Positions 8,953-21,320 of a stretch of 64,000 nucleotides of DNA are shown here, in pieces. A model generated the notes under the pieces. That model saw nothing but the letters and a program-made list of their open reading frames with translations, was not told where the DNA came from and searched no databases. The position numbers and the translations under genes are program-made. The stretch's first letter is position 1. Each line of letters opens with the position of its first letter. Origin of the DNA: Trichobilharzia szidati (Eukaryota > Platyhelminthes > Trematoda > Strigeidida > Schistosomatidae); assembly GCA_944472155.2 (NCBI GenBank), contig OX235273.1, positions 100,834,582-100,898,581 of the forward strand. Reading direction: 5' to 3'.

Positions 8953-10375
8953 AAAGAACACCGAAAACTTCGCAGTTAAGTCACTCACTTCAGTGAACAC
9001 AATCACGTCTAAATTTCTCAACATTTAAATTTACGTTGATTATTTGTTATCTTTACCTTTCCAAATTAATTCACAATCCTCTATACTACTGATTGATTGA
9101 GATGGGTAGTTACATATGACTCATATAAACCAGTATCGCTTGGTACTCAGGTCGAAGTGGTCTAAACATCGGACGGTTGTTCGCTCTTTTTAGGCCGATC
9201 TCTTAAGCACTGAACCCAGTTTGATACAGCTCAGAGTAGTGAATCATCTCAAATCACCCGCATTCTGGCTGGCTATTCGGTAGAAATCCTCACCTATTGT
9301 GTATTTTGTTTAAATCACAATGTGGTTTAAATGTTCATACTTTTGACAACTTGCTGAAGGAGCAGAACTTATCTCACGAAGATTCTCTGAAGAAATGCTG
9401 CAGATTAAAACTGAGACGTTACTGATGAGTTTTGTCATTACAAACGGCTTACAATTCTGGGCGAAAGAAAATGGACGTGTTTAATTAAGTCATGAATTCT
9501 AGACAAGCACTTGTTGAGACTCAACATTTATTTCCTGTATGTGGAAGTATGATTGATGATACCAAGGGGACCAATGTGAAGTAGTTCTTTTATTGAGGTA
9601 CTTTCTAAATTCCAAAAGCATTACACCTGAATATGAACATCACGTGAAGCATAATAAAACATAATGTTTGATTTTTGGAATGTCACACATGAAAACGTAC
9701 CTGAGAGGAGCTGTTAAATATTCAGACTCATGTTCAATCAGTTTAGTGAGACACTACTTCCGGAATCTCAAGTTAATCCGCATATGAGTGGCAAGTGATA
9801 TCTCAATGTAGCTGCAACTATTATATTCTCCGGAGAGTGTCAATGTCCATATTTGCCAAATTACTTAAACTGTCCCTTTTTAAAAGAAGATCCATGGAAA
9901 ATAAACTTAGGCTTAGGAGGAAACAATTTCCCACATCATTTATGGAGGAATATTCACCAGGAAATTATCAGGTTACCAAATTTACAAACAAGTGAGTTTC
10001 ACTCTTGGTCAAGCTCTGATATCCTCTTGCTCTTATTTTACACGATTCGTCATCAGGTTTCCAGATGTAGTCAAATGTCTCATCCAAAATGTTTATGAAA
10101 TAGATTATGGAATCATTGGAATATCTTGAAAACAATAGAGACCTATTTGTGAAGCTTCGGTACACAAATCACTATTACATTTTTAATCTCAAACCGAAAG
10201 CATTTTGACTACAGAAGGAATTCTAATATAAATCTTCAACAACTGCATTATTCTACTATCGGTGAGTAAGTAGCATACGTATGCAGAATAAACTTATCAT
10301 CAGTAACATTGAAATAAGAATGCACTGTGGTATCGTTCAGTTATGGGTGAAATTTATTTTGATGGAGTCTCACAG
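8953..10375. other. No recognised gene
   Basis: AT-rich sequence. Two overlapping short frames at 9795-10098 have no recognisable domain. Confidence 0.4.
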
Positions 10376-10440
10376 TGTCACACAGTAATATTTACTGATG
10401 ACGTTTCGTCAAAATGTATTGCTCATAATCATATCATATC
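10376..10440. repeat. PLE-terminus-like motif
   Basis: CACAGTAATATTTACTGATGACGTTTCG and the following TTGCTCATAATCATATC match the module at 19580-19632 (tail of the Penelope-like element) and the arms of palindrome 1 at 3960-4020. Confidence 0.6.
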
Positions 10441-10569
10441 ATCAGTAAACTACAGAAATTGATGTCAAAGGTGTCTTCAAATCTTTCTCTTTCGTCAACT
10501 AACATTTCACATTTGAATGCCACAAGGAACATGACTTTTCAAGAAATATCTGGTGTTATTCTGATGAAC

Positions 10570-10680
10570 AGCAAAAGTGAGAAAATCTCTGATTGCTCGA
10601 CTGATTCGATAGGCGAATCTGCTATCTTGAATTAGATGTGTTCTCTGAGCTACAAATCTTCTGTATTATTTCACAGTCTG
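10570..10680. repeat. Dispersed repeat, AAAAGTGAGAAAATCTC family
   Basis: Related copies lie at 14235-14340 (reverse orientation), 16390-16500, and in both arms of the palindrome at 26985-27975. They share AAAGTGAGAAAA, CTGATTCGATAAG and GTGTTCTCTGAGC blocks. Confidence 0.6.
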
Positions 10681-10835
10681 CTATCTGCAAACCAACCACC
10701 GATATTATAAGAAACAACCTAGACAAAATTACACAGAGTTCAGTTTGATCATGGCATGTATCAAATGATCATTGAAATTTGTTGTAGCTGATACGTAGTT
10801 GTTACGGAAATATTCTTCAGGCCTCTTGTATTGTC

Positions 10836-11360
10836 AGAAACTAACAGTCATTAATTTCTTGTCTATACATCCAGTTCAATCAATTAAATACGCCAGTTAA
10901 GACAAATGAATATGATTCATGTGAGCTGATGAATTGAGTATACTTTCACTGATGAACCAATCAAATTTATGTGGCTTCTTCAGCCATTTTGCAGGCCTTT
11001 GAGTTCATTCTTTCATGCTTGGGCTCAATAAATGACTGATGTGGGAGTAGGAGAAACGACTAACTGTAAAGCGGAAATTTTAAATGAGTGTGAATTACAA
11101 ATTTGGTTGAAATTTAATCGCATCGGTTGTCCACTATTTGGCTGCATAGATTTGGCGCAAGAAATTATCACTGGAAGATATCAAAATGTGTATAGCAGAG
11201 CGGGAAAAATATAACAATATATTAAGTTTGAAAATCTGCAATCAACCAGAACGTCAGTTAGCATCCTCTATTCTGCAGAGGCCCAAATAGGGGTTTGGCG
11301 GAAGATTAGTTTTACATTCATCCGCAATTATATTACTATGGTATTATATCTGCAAATTTA
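10836..11360 (+). repeat. Dispersed repeat, inverted copy of 31310-31830
   Basis: The block from TATTGTCAGAAACTA to GCGGAAGATTAG matches the reverse complement of about 31310-31830, including CAATCAACCAG and GATGTGGGAGTAGGAG segments. No coding frame is conserved between the copies. Confidence 0.65.
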
Positions 11361-14179
11361 TTTTTATCTGATCAATTATCAACAATTTTAAATAAAGAAC
11401 AGCGACAATTTATCAGTCTCCAGGCGAATAAACCACAACCTCTCATTGGTTATAGCTGTAAGCATTCCCATGAAGTATATACTGAAAATCATTTCTAAAA
11501 ACCGGTAGTTCTTGCCAGTTATGACGAAATTTCCTGACCACTAGTAGACTGTTTTACTGGCCTTTGATCGAGGGCATCACTGCCATGCCCAGCTTACAAT
11601 ATTCAAGCTGACTGTTACCATCAATGACCAACAAGAAAGCAAACGAATTAACTGATGGTTTACGTAACGGATTGATTGATAAGCATAGTTGGATATCACT
11701 GAAGTGATGGCGTCTTATTTGCGCTATATAATCTCTTTGTAATTATCCTATTGCATCCTCAAAATTGACAATGTCTGGATACATTTTTCAACATAAGGCT
11801 ATAGATATCATTCTGAAAAGATATACGATAGATTGTCATGAATGCTGCTTCTCAAAGAAACGCGAGAATCGGTCCTATATTAGTGCTGCATGTGATTACC
11901 AGATTATTTAGTGTTGTTGTATAACTCTAAAAAATGAGGTAACTGAATCTTCACTGTACATATTTTCACAACACATTTGATGTGAAGTCACATTACTCGG
12001 ATAATCAATGTGCCCCTGTAATCACTGCATAGCATTTTGGTCGACGTAAAGGCTTTTCAGAGGAATGCACCATGTACTGATCATGTAATGAATTACTCAA
12101 ATATCTTTGTGTTACAGGAATAATTAGTCTCTCACTGAATTTTATATAATGAGTGTTGTTGAGAAATCGAGAAAATAAATACAGTGGATCACTTAGTCAT
12201 TATCAGGTATTTAACATTCCCGTTTCCACCGTCAGACAATGACGTGAGTCTACTAACCATAATGGATAATAACCTTACAGACTATGGCGGAAATATCAAA
12301 ATCGAAACTCACAAAAACCTGAGACTTCTATGACAAAGCCGAGTTTGCAATCCTTCGCTAGAAAGTCTGACAACATTTGCTTCATACGAGGTGACGTATT
12401 TTATAGGCTTAAAAATCCTCAGTGAATCTTATCCCTCCAGTCACAGGTGCATTTGGCCTCATTTTACTGATAATGTTCATCAGATGAAGAGAAAAAGTGC
12501 TTTCGTGATTATTTGAGTCCTGCAAAATCTCGTGATTATAATTCGGCTTTTCCCTCATTACATAGTCAAAGCTGTGATACTTCTCGACAGTGAACCCAGT
12601 CTTCGCATCCAAAAATCTTTTTTCTAACTTTGACTCTCTTTTTTGATAAACAAACTGAAAGCACTCAGACCCTTTAGGTATTCTCATATTTATTTAGAAA
12701 GCTTCTTCCGCAAACAAATAATCTACTATTGAATAAATCATTCTGGTCCAACAATAATATATACATCCTTAATAATAGTGCGACTAGTGGACATTCAGAA
12801 ATGTACAGAGCTTTATTAACATCAAATCAGTGAAATCAAAAATTGAAGGAGTAGATGTGAAAGAATTCGTACTGGAATAAATAATCAAATAAGCACATAC
12901 AACGATGTGGAGAAAATATTTCTAACTTGAGCGAAAAAGTTGTCACAAATTAATTAGAGTGAATATATGATAGGGAATGGCCGTACTTGATGTTAAAATA
13001 AGTTCACATATACAGTTAAAATTATAAGGTTTAAGATTGATTAGCACGATACATACTTTCATTTTGTGGGTTAATTTCCACGATCAACAGACGACTGGAA
13101 TAAATTGATTTCCGGTCAACGGAAAACAGTGATATGTGTGAAAATGATGCTACCTAAGCTCAAACTCAAAGAGAAAACTTGTTCACTTAGGCAGCCACAT
13201 GAGAAGGAAACTGCATTTCATTCAGAAACATAATACCAAGCACAACAGTCGGTTCTCTGACCAACTGACAGGCAAGTGTTTGATGCTACGCTGTGTTTGT
13301 GATGTAATAGGATTCTTGATACTTTATCATACTACAATCAGATTACGAATAAATAAAATCAACCTACTTAAAAGTAGTATGAACAGATGATGATAATATA
13401 TAAGGCTGAACATTCTGGAAACACTTCTGTTACACTCACTAGTAATTCATATTTTCACAGAGATCAAGTTGAACCTAACTGCAACTACTTTAAGATAGAA
13501 GATTAACCGTTTGTTTAGGAAGTTCAACGGGCCTCGAAGATGCATGTTTTAATGGCAAAGAATCGGTGTAGTATTTTAGATAATTCTGATCACAATAAAA
13601 CACAGATAGTGATACGTGGCGCTCCAGCAGTAAGAATCTATGAAAATGCAGAAATGCTGTGTCCTCCTGGTGCCTACTGAATGCTATCAAGTTATGAATG
13701 AAGGCTGAATTAATTAATGCACATGATCAAGTTCATGTATATCAGATAAACCTTTACAATTCACTTGCTTATTAAAAGCCTTAAGACGACTGGAGACAAA
13801 GTAGAATTCACCAATAGCGATATGCTGTGGGCTACCTTATTTTATATAAGCTCATCCAGTGTGTATCACAAAATTTTATTCACAATGTGAAAGTTATTAA
13901 TAATTCAGCTTTCATTCATAACTTGATCGTATTCAGTAAGCACAATGAGGACGCGCAATATCTGCCTTCTCATATATGGATGGTGACTAGTAGTGGAATC
14001 CAGAATGCGCATTTCCTCCTATTCGGGACTCGTCATCCAGCTGTACCTGCAATGAATCTACGGGAAAATCTAAAATTCAATTTGATATTTGCTTTGTTTG
14101 CACAATCGGTACATGAATTTTATTGTTGGAGTGTGGCCTGAGAAAAATTACTTTATTGATTTTCATACTCTGAAGCATG
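11361..14179. other. No recognised gene
   Basis: Long AT-rich stretch. A 92-codon minus-strand frame at 12409-12687 (starts MRIPKGSECFQF) and a 104-codon plus-strand frame at 13827-14141 have no recognisable domain or splice context. Confidence 0.35.
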
Positions 14180-14234
14180 CGAAAGTCCTTGCAGAGAGCA
14201 AATTGTGAAGTAATAGGGAAGTGTTTCAGCTCAC

Positions 14235-14400
14235 TGAACAGAACTAATTCAAGATAGTAGATTGACTTATCTTTTAAATCGAGAAGTCATAGATTTTCTC
14301 ACTTTTATTTTGTACTCTACTTTCGAGTGAAATGCAATCTTGGTAGTTTCAACGACTAACAGAATGGTTCTAACTCCACTGACAGTGACCAATCATCTTC
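14235..14400 (-). repeat. Dispersed repeat, AAAAGTGAGAAAATCTC family (reverse)
   Basis: Reverse-oriented relative of 16290-16500: ends with TTTTCTCACTTTTATTTTG and continues into a segment with GTTCTAACTCCACTGACAG that matches 16300-16320. Confidence 0.55.
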
Positions 14401-15289
14401 GGCTAACGGAATGTTCAGTTTTCGGAGAGCTGAAATCTTTTATTTGTTTCTCTACGATCTTCCACTATGTAAGCGCGATTTTCTGAGCACTGTTCATTAT
14501 GTCGAGAACATCCTGTCAACTGACATCATGTGAAATATCCAAGTATTCGAAAATTTCTCAGTACATGAATTTGATAATAACTTATTTCGGCTGTAAATAG
14601 CTGATGAGAAGACAATGAAATATATGATGTTTCCGTATTACTCTGTAAAATACTTCCTCCTGCTTAGTTCGAGTTGTATTTGACACAGCGAAATTCGCCT
14701 ACTCAACTTTACTTACTGCATTTGTTACACGCTAGGGATTTGTTGATGGAAGATTTGAAATTGTGTGTGCTTTTGTGAATATTTATATCAAACATCCCAA
14801 CTACCCAATTATTAATTCATGAAATGCATCTTATAGTAGGAAGAGCACTACACTAACTTTGGACTGCTTATCCAAATCATTTCGTAGTGCAGCTAAATTT
14901 TGCATTACCATGTAGGCAACTCGATTCTTCTTTGCCATGAAGTTTAATGTAACAGAAACATACACGTAAAATTACATTACAGGGTTTAGTACTGATCACA
15001 TTTCAAGCACATTTCCTGACTGCAAGTAAGGCATAATATTTCATACAAAATAAGGTGCACAGACAGAGAATATCGTAATTACATTTCAAGCAATAAATAT
15101 GCCAGTACTGTTGAAGTATTGAGAGAAAACTTTTAATATCATTGAGTGTATATATTCATCGGATCTCTGTCCTCGTCTCAATGAAATGCTTTGTCGCCTC
15201 GAGAATCTACAAGTTGCCATAGGTGGAAGAGCATAGAAAAAATAAAATGAAAATATGTCAGGTCTGCGAAAACTGAAAAGTCCAAGATA
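14401..15289. other. No recognised gene
   Basis: AT-rich sequence with no open frame or repeat family that I can identify. Confidence 0.35.
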
Positions 15290-16370
15290 TAAAACCTAGG
15301 ATTCAAAACAAACTTACATTGTCACAAAAGGCAGTTCATTTCTAGGTCATTTCACATCGTCAATTGAAACCTCATTCTCTCAATAACGCAGACCCACGAC
15401 AGCTAAGACTCACAAGGAAATAGTCAGAAGACAGTAAGATACGTGAATGGTTACATATTATCCTTAGGCTTAACGAAGAGGCCATAGTGCATGTATAAAC
15501 ATTTAGGTGGTATTAGTATAAGACACAGTCCATGTGGAAAAACCTGATCACGCATCTGTTGTCAGTTCGACAGTGACAAAATTGTAAAATGAGAGGTCGA
15601 AATCAATGAGCAAGGTAATTAGGTATATAGGAGTAAGAAATATAATAAATGGCAATATTCTAAGTGATACATCTGTGTAAGGACTTCACGGGTAGGTTAA
15701 GTAAAACAGTAAAATATTTTGCACACGAAATGAGGCCTAATGGTCATAGTCTGAGAATATTTACGCATATGCCCTTTTGTGTCTGTGGACGTTTTGAAAA
15801 GGATTTGTTTACGAAATCACTGACACACAGGAAGGTCGACTACTCCACTCCACTCCACATATGCATGTCAACACGTGTGAATTGATATTTGATATTGAAC
15901 CTGGGGTTTGAAATGAAATCACTCAATATTAGCCAAATGCCACTGATCTCAATCCACCTCATCTATTTCAGATTATTTATAAGTGCTCTCTTGTGTATCA
16001 TTACGTAATCCATTTGTCATGTATGTTACTGGCGAATTATTGATCTGTTGCCAACCAAATACAAATACTTTTCAAATAATCGCCAAGACTGGTGTCGAAT
16101 AACTGTTTCTATGTCACACAATTTGAATTTGAAAAAATGAAGATGGGAAATCTAAATAGTCACTTCGTTAAATTGTAGCACGAGTCACATCAAACACTGA
16201 ATACACAAATTTCTCAATCCACAGGGGAAATGCAGTATTCGTCTAGCAGTCAGACACTTTAACCTTGGATTCTTAATTCCGTCAACCGTAGATGGCTGAC
16301 CACTGCCAATGGAGTTAGAACTGTTCGTCATTGAACTTAGCAAGGTTGCATAGCAGATGCGCCATTTTAC
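15290..16370 (+). repeat. Dispersed direct repeat, copy 1 (partner 25495-26530)
   Basis: Shares colinear diverged blocks with 25495-26530, for example CATTGTCACAAAAGGCAGTTCAT against CATTGTCATAAAAGACAGTTCAT, and ATGAGGCCTAATGGTCATAG against ATGAAGCCTAATGGTTATAG. Same orientation, about 10.2 kb apart. No conserved frame. Confidence 0.6.
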
Positions 16371-16504
16371 TAGAAAGTAGAGTACAACATAAAAGTGAGA
16401 AAATCTCGGATTCCTCGACTGATTCAATAAGTCAATCTTCTTTCTTGAATTAGGTGTGTTCTCTGAGCTACAAATCTTCTCCATTAGTTCAAATCTAGTG
16501 TGGC

Positions 16505-16625
16505 TATATGGTGTACGAGAATGACCTGTGCCCGGAAGGTCCTGGGATGGAAGCTCAGCTAGTGTGTACTGCACATGAATCCCAAACTAGAATGAAACTG
16601 CTGTCCAGTACACCAGAGGTTTTCA
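16505..16625 (+). mobile_element. Sm-alpha-type SINE with degenerate hammerhead
   Basis: A tRNA-like segment (GTGTACGAGAATGACC, GGAAGGTCCTGGG) is followed by ATGAATCCCAAACTAGAATG-AAAC and CTGTCCAGTACACC, the order found in schistosome SINEs that carry the Sm-alpha hammerhead. Mutations in stem II and in the CTGATGA core make ribozyme activity unlikely. Confidence 0.6.
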
Positions 16626-16649
16626 ATGGTTTTCTGACTGACAATAATT

Positions 16650-16740
16650 ATAATAATTTGCTTTATTCCAAAACAATACTTGTGATACAGAATGGAATTC
16701 TCAGCATTTTTACTACAGTCTGATATCAATCCTTGGTCCA
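16650..16740 (-). mobile_element. LINE 3'-tail fragment
   Basis: TTTATTCCAAAACAATACTTGTG-TACAG-ATGGAATTCTCAGC matches the 3' tail of the LINE at 23231-23290 (TTTATTCCAAACAGTATTTGTG...). It probably reads on the minus strand. Confidence 0.45.
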
Positions 16741-17219
16741 ACCTGAAACAAATACAATCCCTACAAACCAATTTTTGAAATATATTAATTTTGTCAAAAT
16801 TATGATGCACTAATCAATGATTAAAAGCTTCATAGTACTTTTATAAGGGAGGATGGAGAATATTGTTTTTCGATTGTTTTCCAACATTTGTATTTTTCAT
16901 TTTCACTTGTTTGTATATGCACAGAATTAATTAATGTATGAAACAACGCCTAATCACGATCGTGTTTCTAAATATCTGCCGATTGCAGGACCTCCTAATT
17001 CACACCAATCTGTAACACTACTTATTAGTAGTTTGGTAGCTGTTACGAAGAATATGAAGGAATTGAGTGGCATTTCCTACTTAAAATACTGTGAAATGCT
17101 ACCCAGTGTTGAACCCATTAAGTTTTCATCTGTGCAGTCCCATTGCAAAGTTCAATCACTAAGCGAACATTTCATTATGAGATAACATGAGATAAGACTT
17201 CTTTTCCTCATATACCTAA

Positions 17220-17944
17220 TGTTATTTCCGTGGTTCAGAGGTCAGCATCGGGCCTCATTCGCACTTAGCTGTTTCACTCCGTTCTTTTCCCTTCTTTATA
17301 ACTGACTCCACGATTGCCCATAGGCTTTCATTCCCTCTCACATAATCGCCTCCGTGTCACCACTGGACATAGGCCTGAGTCATAGCTTCCCGACGACGGC
17401 CTGCGTTTAACGTCACACCAAAATCTTCTTCGCGTGTCCTATCCATCTCCATTTCCTTGGACACATCTGTTCAGCAGTAGGTTCTTCATTGGTTCAATCC
17501 CAGAGATTGTTGCTGCCAATTCTTGCTGCCCAGACGTTCAGTTTTCAGTAAGGAGCAAATTCAGCTCTCAAAAGAAGTCTTCATCATGTTCATCACGCAA
17601 AATTCTGTGAACCATTTTGCAGAACTGACTTGATATCAGTGGTGTATATCCGAAGCTTGTTCCGTATGCTTTGTTCAGTAGATTCGCTGACTGGATGCAG
17701 ATGAATTAATATCTTTCTTGTTCTTAGGACTTCGCAACTGATTTCCTCATCCGCTGCGGTTGACTATCTTTTGAAAGATGCTACCCAGATAGGCGAAAAA
17801 AGTGATTTCCTTCAAATTTCTCCCGTTGAAGGTGAGTGGAGCCTTCTGTCCTTGATTATGTATCTTTAATATCTGTCCTTTCCATACTGTCGCTGCTCTT
17901 CCTGATAAATATCTGGTCTTTAGTATTGCGCTATTTATACTCAT
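17220..17944 (-). mobile_element. RTE-clade (SR2-like) LINE, 3' end of the reverse transcriptase ORF
   Basis: The minus-strand frame 17944-17747 ends a reverse transcriptase: it contains LTFNGRNLKEITFFAYLGS, the family pattern L.G..L..V..F.YLGSI. Downstream on the same strand come KLRIYTTDIKSVLQNGSQ (family KLRIFN..VKSVLLYGSETW) and a frame with KEMEMDRTREEDFGVTLNAG (family W.WIGHTLRK). Frameshifts and stops show a dead, 5'-truncated copy. In schistosomes SR2 is the best known RTE-type element, but the exact family is not proven. Confidence 0.7.
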
Positions 17945-18216
17945 AAATCAAAAATTATTCCAATGTTATTTACTTGGTTAATCTTTGTATATGTTGTGGT
18001 TAACAGGGTTAAATTGGCATAAATTTTCAAACTTCTCAAAACAGTTCATTCATGACAACGCGAAACGTCGAAATTTTGTGCATAGTGCAAAGCTAGTGTC
18101 TTCATCCCTAGTTGATCTTTACTCATTTTGACAAATATGGAGAATAATTATCATGGATTTCATAGATGTCAATCACAATATTTGGCAGATCTGCACATTT
18201 TATATTCTATAATCAT
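17945..18216. other. Spacer, no recognised gene
   Basis: Contains a GACAACGCGAAACGTCG motif near 18054, similar to PLE-terminus sequences, otherwise featureless. Confidence 0.3.
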
Positions 18217-19431
18217 AACCAACAGAGGAGGTCGTACACCACTCAATGTCTTAGTTTGTATTATTTGATGAATTACAATACATAAATTTATGCAGGTGAT
18301 GAAGTAAAGTGTAACATCCGTCTGAAACTTATAAACTCCATACATTCACTTTGTAAGACTTGCATTGGAAAGCAACTAATTTCAATGATAAGTGCATCGA
18401 ATTTTATGATTACTAACTTCTCCCAAACGTTACTTCTGCTGAAAATGCATGTATTGTATTTTTCAAAGTAACAGGTATATGGTATTATGTGAGTGAATGC
18501 ATTTGTTGTCGTAAATGTGTGATCCTGAAAGAAATCATTATTGACAACAAATATTGAAACCCCGATACATTTATATGATAATGCACCTGGAGCTGTGTGG
18601 TATGAAATTAAGATGAAAGACTCATCTCCCTAAATACATCAGATAATTGAAAAATCAATACAATATTTGTTCAATTTTCTAACAATTTCGTATTTCTTAT
18701 CAACTTAGGTGATAACATGATATGCTTCTGAATTCTTCACTTCAGTTATGATCCAATAAATATACTGCTAATCATTCATTCCTCTACAGTGTATACGATG
18801 ATTTTGCAATTCAATACCGAATACTGTGATTTTTAGACATAAGTTCTACCACTACTAATAATAATGATAACAGCAATAATATTTTCGGATAATTGTGATG
18901 TGCACAGCACTATTCTTGTCGTCTCTTCATAGTCAGAAGTAATATCGACTGTCCATATTTTGATAAAAGATGTTATACACAGGTTATTCTAAGGTAACAG
19001 ATCTGTGCTTGTGATCACTCTATGAAGGATGTGAATGTTTCATTTTCCTTTTGATGCTTCAACACAGTTTAATAGGACTGAGGTTGTAATTATCGCCTTC
19101 ACTTAGTAGCATTTTATCTGTTGAAATATCTGCAGTGTTTGAGTTTCTAATTTATAAGTGTATTATTTAACGAAGTCTTTGTTAGCCTAACATTTATGCA
19201 CGTAAAAGCAGATAGGTGTTTACAACATTTGAAACGGATAACTTTTCGTTTCTTTTTTATTTGTTTGAAACCAATCTGTGATCATGCCTTCAACATTCAC
19301 CTTTAATGTGTAAAGTTTTATTTACACCATATTGTCCTTTTTATTTTTCAAACACGTTAGAACGTTTCCGTGGCATATCAACCGTCGAAGTTAATAGTCC
19401 AGTTGAATGACATAGCTCACTATAAACACAG

Positions 19432-19542
19432 TTTCTGTCTTGGTGCAAATGTTGGAAAACGTACAAAGTTGTAAAGATGAAAATACAACGGTCACTGTGT
19501 GGACTGAAGAGCTGCCTAATACAGAAAATAATACCATTATGG
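19432..19542 (+). other. Candidate phase 1-1 exon, 111 bp
   Basis: A TAAACACAG acceptor is followed by 111 bp open in a phase-1 frame (SVLVQMLENVQSCKDENTTV, then TVWTEELPNTENNTIM) and a G|GTAAAT donor. Length is a multiple of three and the phase equals that of the MEG-like exons. The sequence is unlike the repeat exons and unlike the PLE next to it. It could be a captured exon or chance. Confidence 0.3.
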
Positions 19543-19559
19543 GTAAATTTTGTTTTTAT

Positions 19560-21320
19560 AAAGTCTCACAGTGTTATACGTTAATACTTACTGATGACGT
19601 TTCGAGCGCAGTTTATTGCTCATAATCATATCAAGGTACTTTCCAACTTCATTTATATAGTTCCATTATTTTTCATCGCTTTATTTTTTATTGGTAGTAT
19701 TATTTTCCATATTTCGGGTATGAGTGATGAATCATTCCTATTGCATGTGTTGGGTGTAGATTCGATGAACAAGGATTCAGTAATCAACCTCTCTCTCCAC
19801 CTACCTAGATTAATTTTTAGAATTTTAACCCTCTCCCACCCTATTGTGTGATTGTGTGCTAATGCATGTATTGCAATCGCTGAGCTTTATTCTGAATTAC
19901 TTATCTTCTCTGAGTCAACCATTCTTACCTTAGCTAAATTTTTAAGTTCTGACAATCTGACTACCCCTGACCTACTAGTTTGACCTATGTAGTTGACCTC
20001 ACTCACAGTCATTGCAGGGTATTTTGTAAATTATATTATTTTGTGTAATTGGGTCAACCAACAGGGTCCTTTAACCTCCAGAGCTTGTCCTACCTGAGTG
20101 AGTTTGTAGGTTCAAATGCCACCCTAATTCCTGCTTTATTAAGAATCCTACGTAGAGTATTAGATGTCCCTTTTTTATATGGTATAACTGTAGATGACTT
20201 ATATTCTCTCTTATTTATGTTATTATTACTAGTTTCACAATTATTTTTATTTTTATTTTGGCCTTTTTCAATCTTCCTGATGAATTTTAAAGGATAGTTA
20301 TTGAACACCAACGCCTCTTCTATCTGTTTTATTTCATCATTTAGGTCTTTTTTGTGCTACTTAGTGCCATTGCTCGGTTTGTTAAACACTTAACTAAGCC
20401 TGCCTTTACAGACAACGAACAGGTGAGATGAATTAAAGTCTAAATATCTATTAGAATGCGTTGGTTTTCTACAAACACTAGTGTGTAGTTTGCCTTCTTC
20501 TATTCGTTTTATTTTACAATCTTACATCATGGCTAATTCTCTTCTTGTTCATTTTCTGAGTAAATTGTGAATTTTATTCCCTCCACTAGTGAGTTTATGT
20601 ATGTCAAGAAGGTAGAGATAGATATGTTCTGTTTTCAAAACACTGTGAAATTGTCATCCATATATCTCCAGCATATTTTTGGAGTAGGATTAAACGTATT
20701 AAGAGCCATATTTTCCCAGGTATGCATAAATATATCTGCTACAATAGGGGATATTAGTGATCCCATTGCTACACCTTCAGTTTGTCTATATATTTTACCT
20801 TGGAATTTAAAGATAGTAGATGTGAGCCACAACTGAATTCCTAAAATAATTTCTTCAATGGGTAGTTTCGTCCTATAAAAGAGTTCAGGGTCTGCAGTTA
20901 ATTCCTTTTTAACTGCTTCTAAGGCCATATTGATTGGTATGTTAGTGTAAAGACTGGTTATATCAAAACTAACCATTGTTTCATCATACTTTAGTTGAAT
21001 GTCATTTAGTTTAGTTTTCATCTCAAATGAATTAACTAGTCTAGAGTTTGAGCGATTTCTAATGGGAAATAATATTAGAGCTAAGTGTTCTGATAATTCA
21101 TAAGTAGGAGTATTCCTAAAATCTACTATTGTTTGTATGGGGTACCCTGGTTTATGTATTTTAATAGTACCATACATTCTACTAGCATTATTAGTTTTAG
21201 ACATTAAATTAAACCATTTTGACTCACTCAGTGAGTGCTTCATTCTGCGTATTAATTCGGCTGTCGATTTTTAAACCTCATTTCCTTATGAGGAAATTAA
21301 GAAGCCCGTAGATACAATGA
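19560..21320 (-). mobile_element. Penelope-like element (PLE), reverse transcriptase plus GIY-YIG endonuclease
   Basis: Minus strand. 21243-20635 encodes the reverse transcriptase core: YGTIKIHKPGYPI, VDFRNTPTYELS, motif A SFDITSLYTNIPI, motif B EGVAMGSLISPIVADIF and motif C YMDDNF. Further on come the linker KIKRIEEGKLHTSVCRKPTH and, to a stop at 19653-19655, the GIY-YIG endonuclease part: IIYKIPCNDC, VNYIGQTSR, AIHALAHNHTI, RLITESLFIE. This order is diagnostic for PLEs. It is 5'-truncated and has at least two frameshifts and several stops in the linker and endonuclease, so it is dead. A PLE-terminus motif follows at 19632-19590. Schistosome PLE families include Cercyon and Perere-10; I do not assign one. 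Confidence 0.88.
19585..19632 (-). ncRNA. Possible hammerhead-ribozyme relic at the PLE tail
   Basis: On the minus strand GAGC, a loop, then GCTC could form a stem II, directly followed by GAAAC and GTCATCAG. The strand before it (ATTATGA) matches the CTGANGA core at only five of seven positions. PLEs are known to carry hammerheads in their terminal repeats, but here the fold is inferred and may be inactive. Confidence 0.3.

Noticed and set aside
12409..12687. 92-codon minus-strand ORF
   Set aside because: No domain, no splice or expression context; length is possible by chance in this window.
20049..20297. Plus-strand hydrophobic ORF opposite the PLE
   Set aside because: Shadow of the minus-strand PLE linker region.
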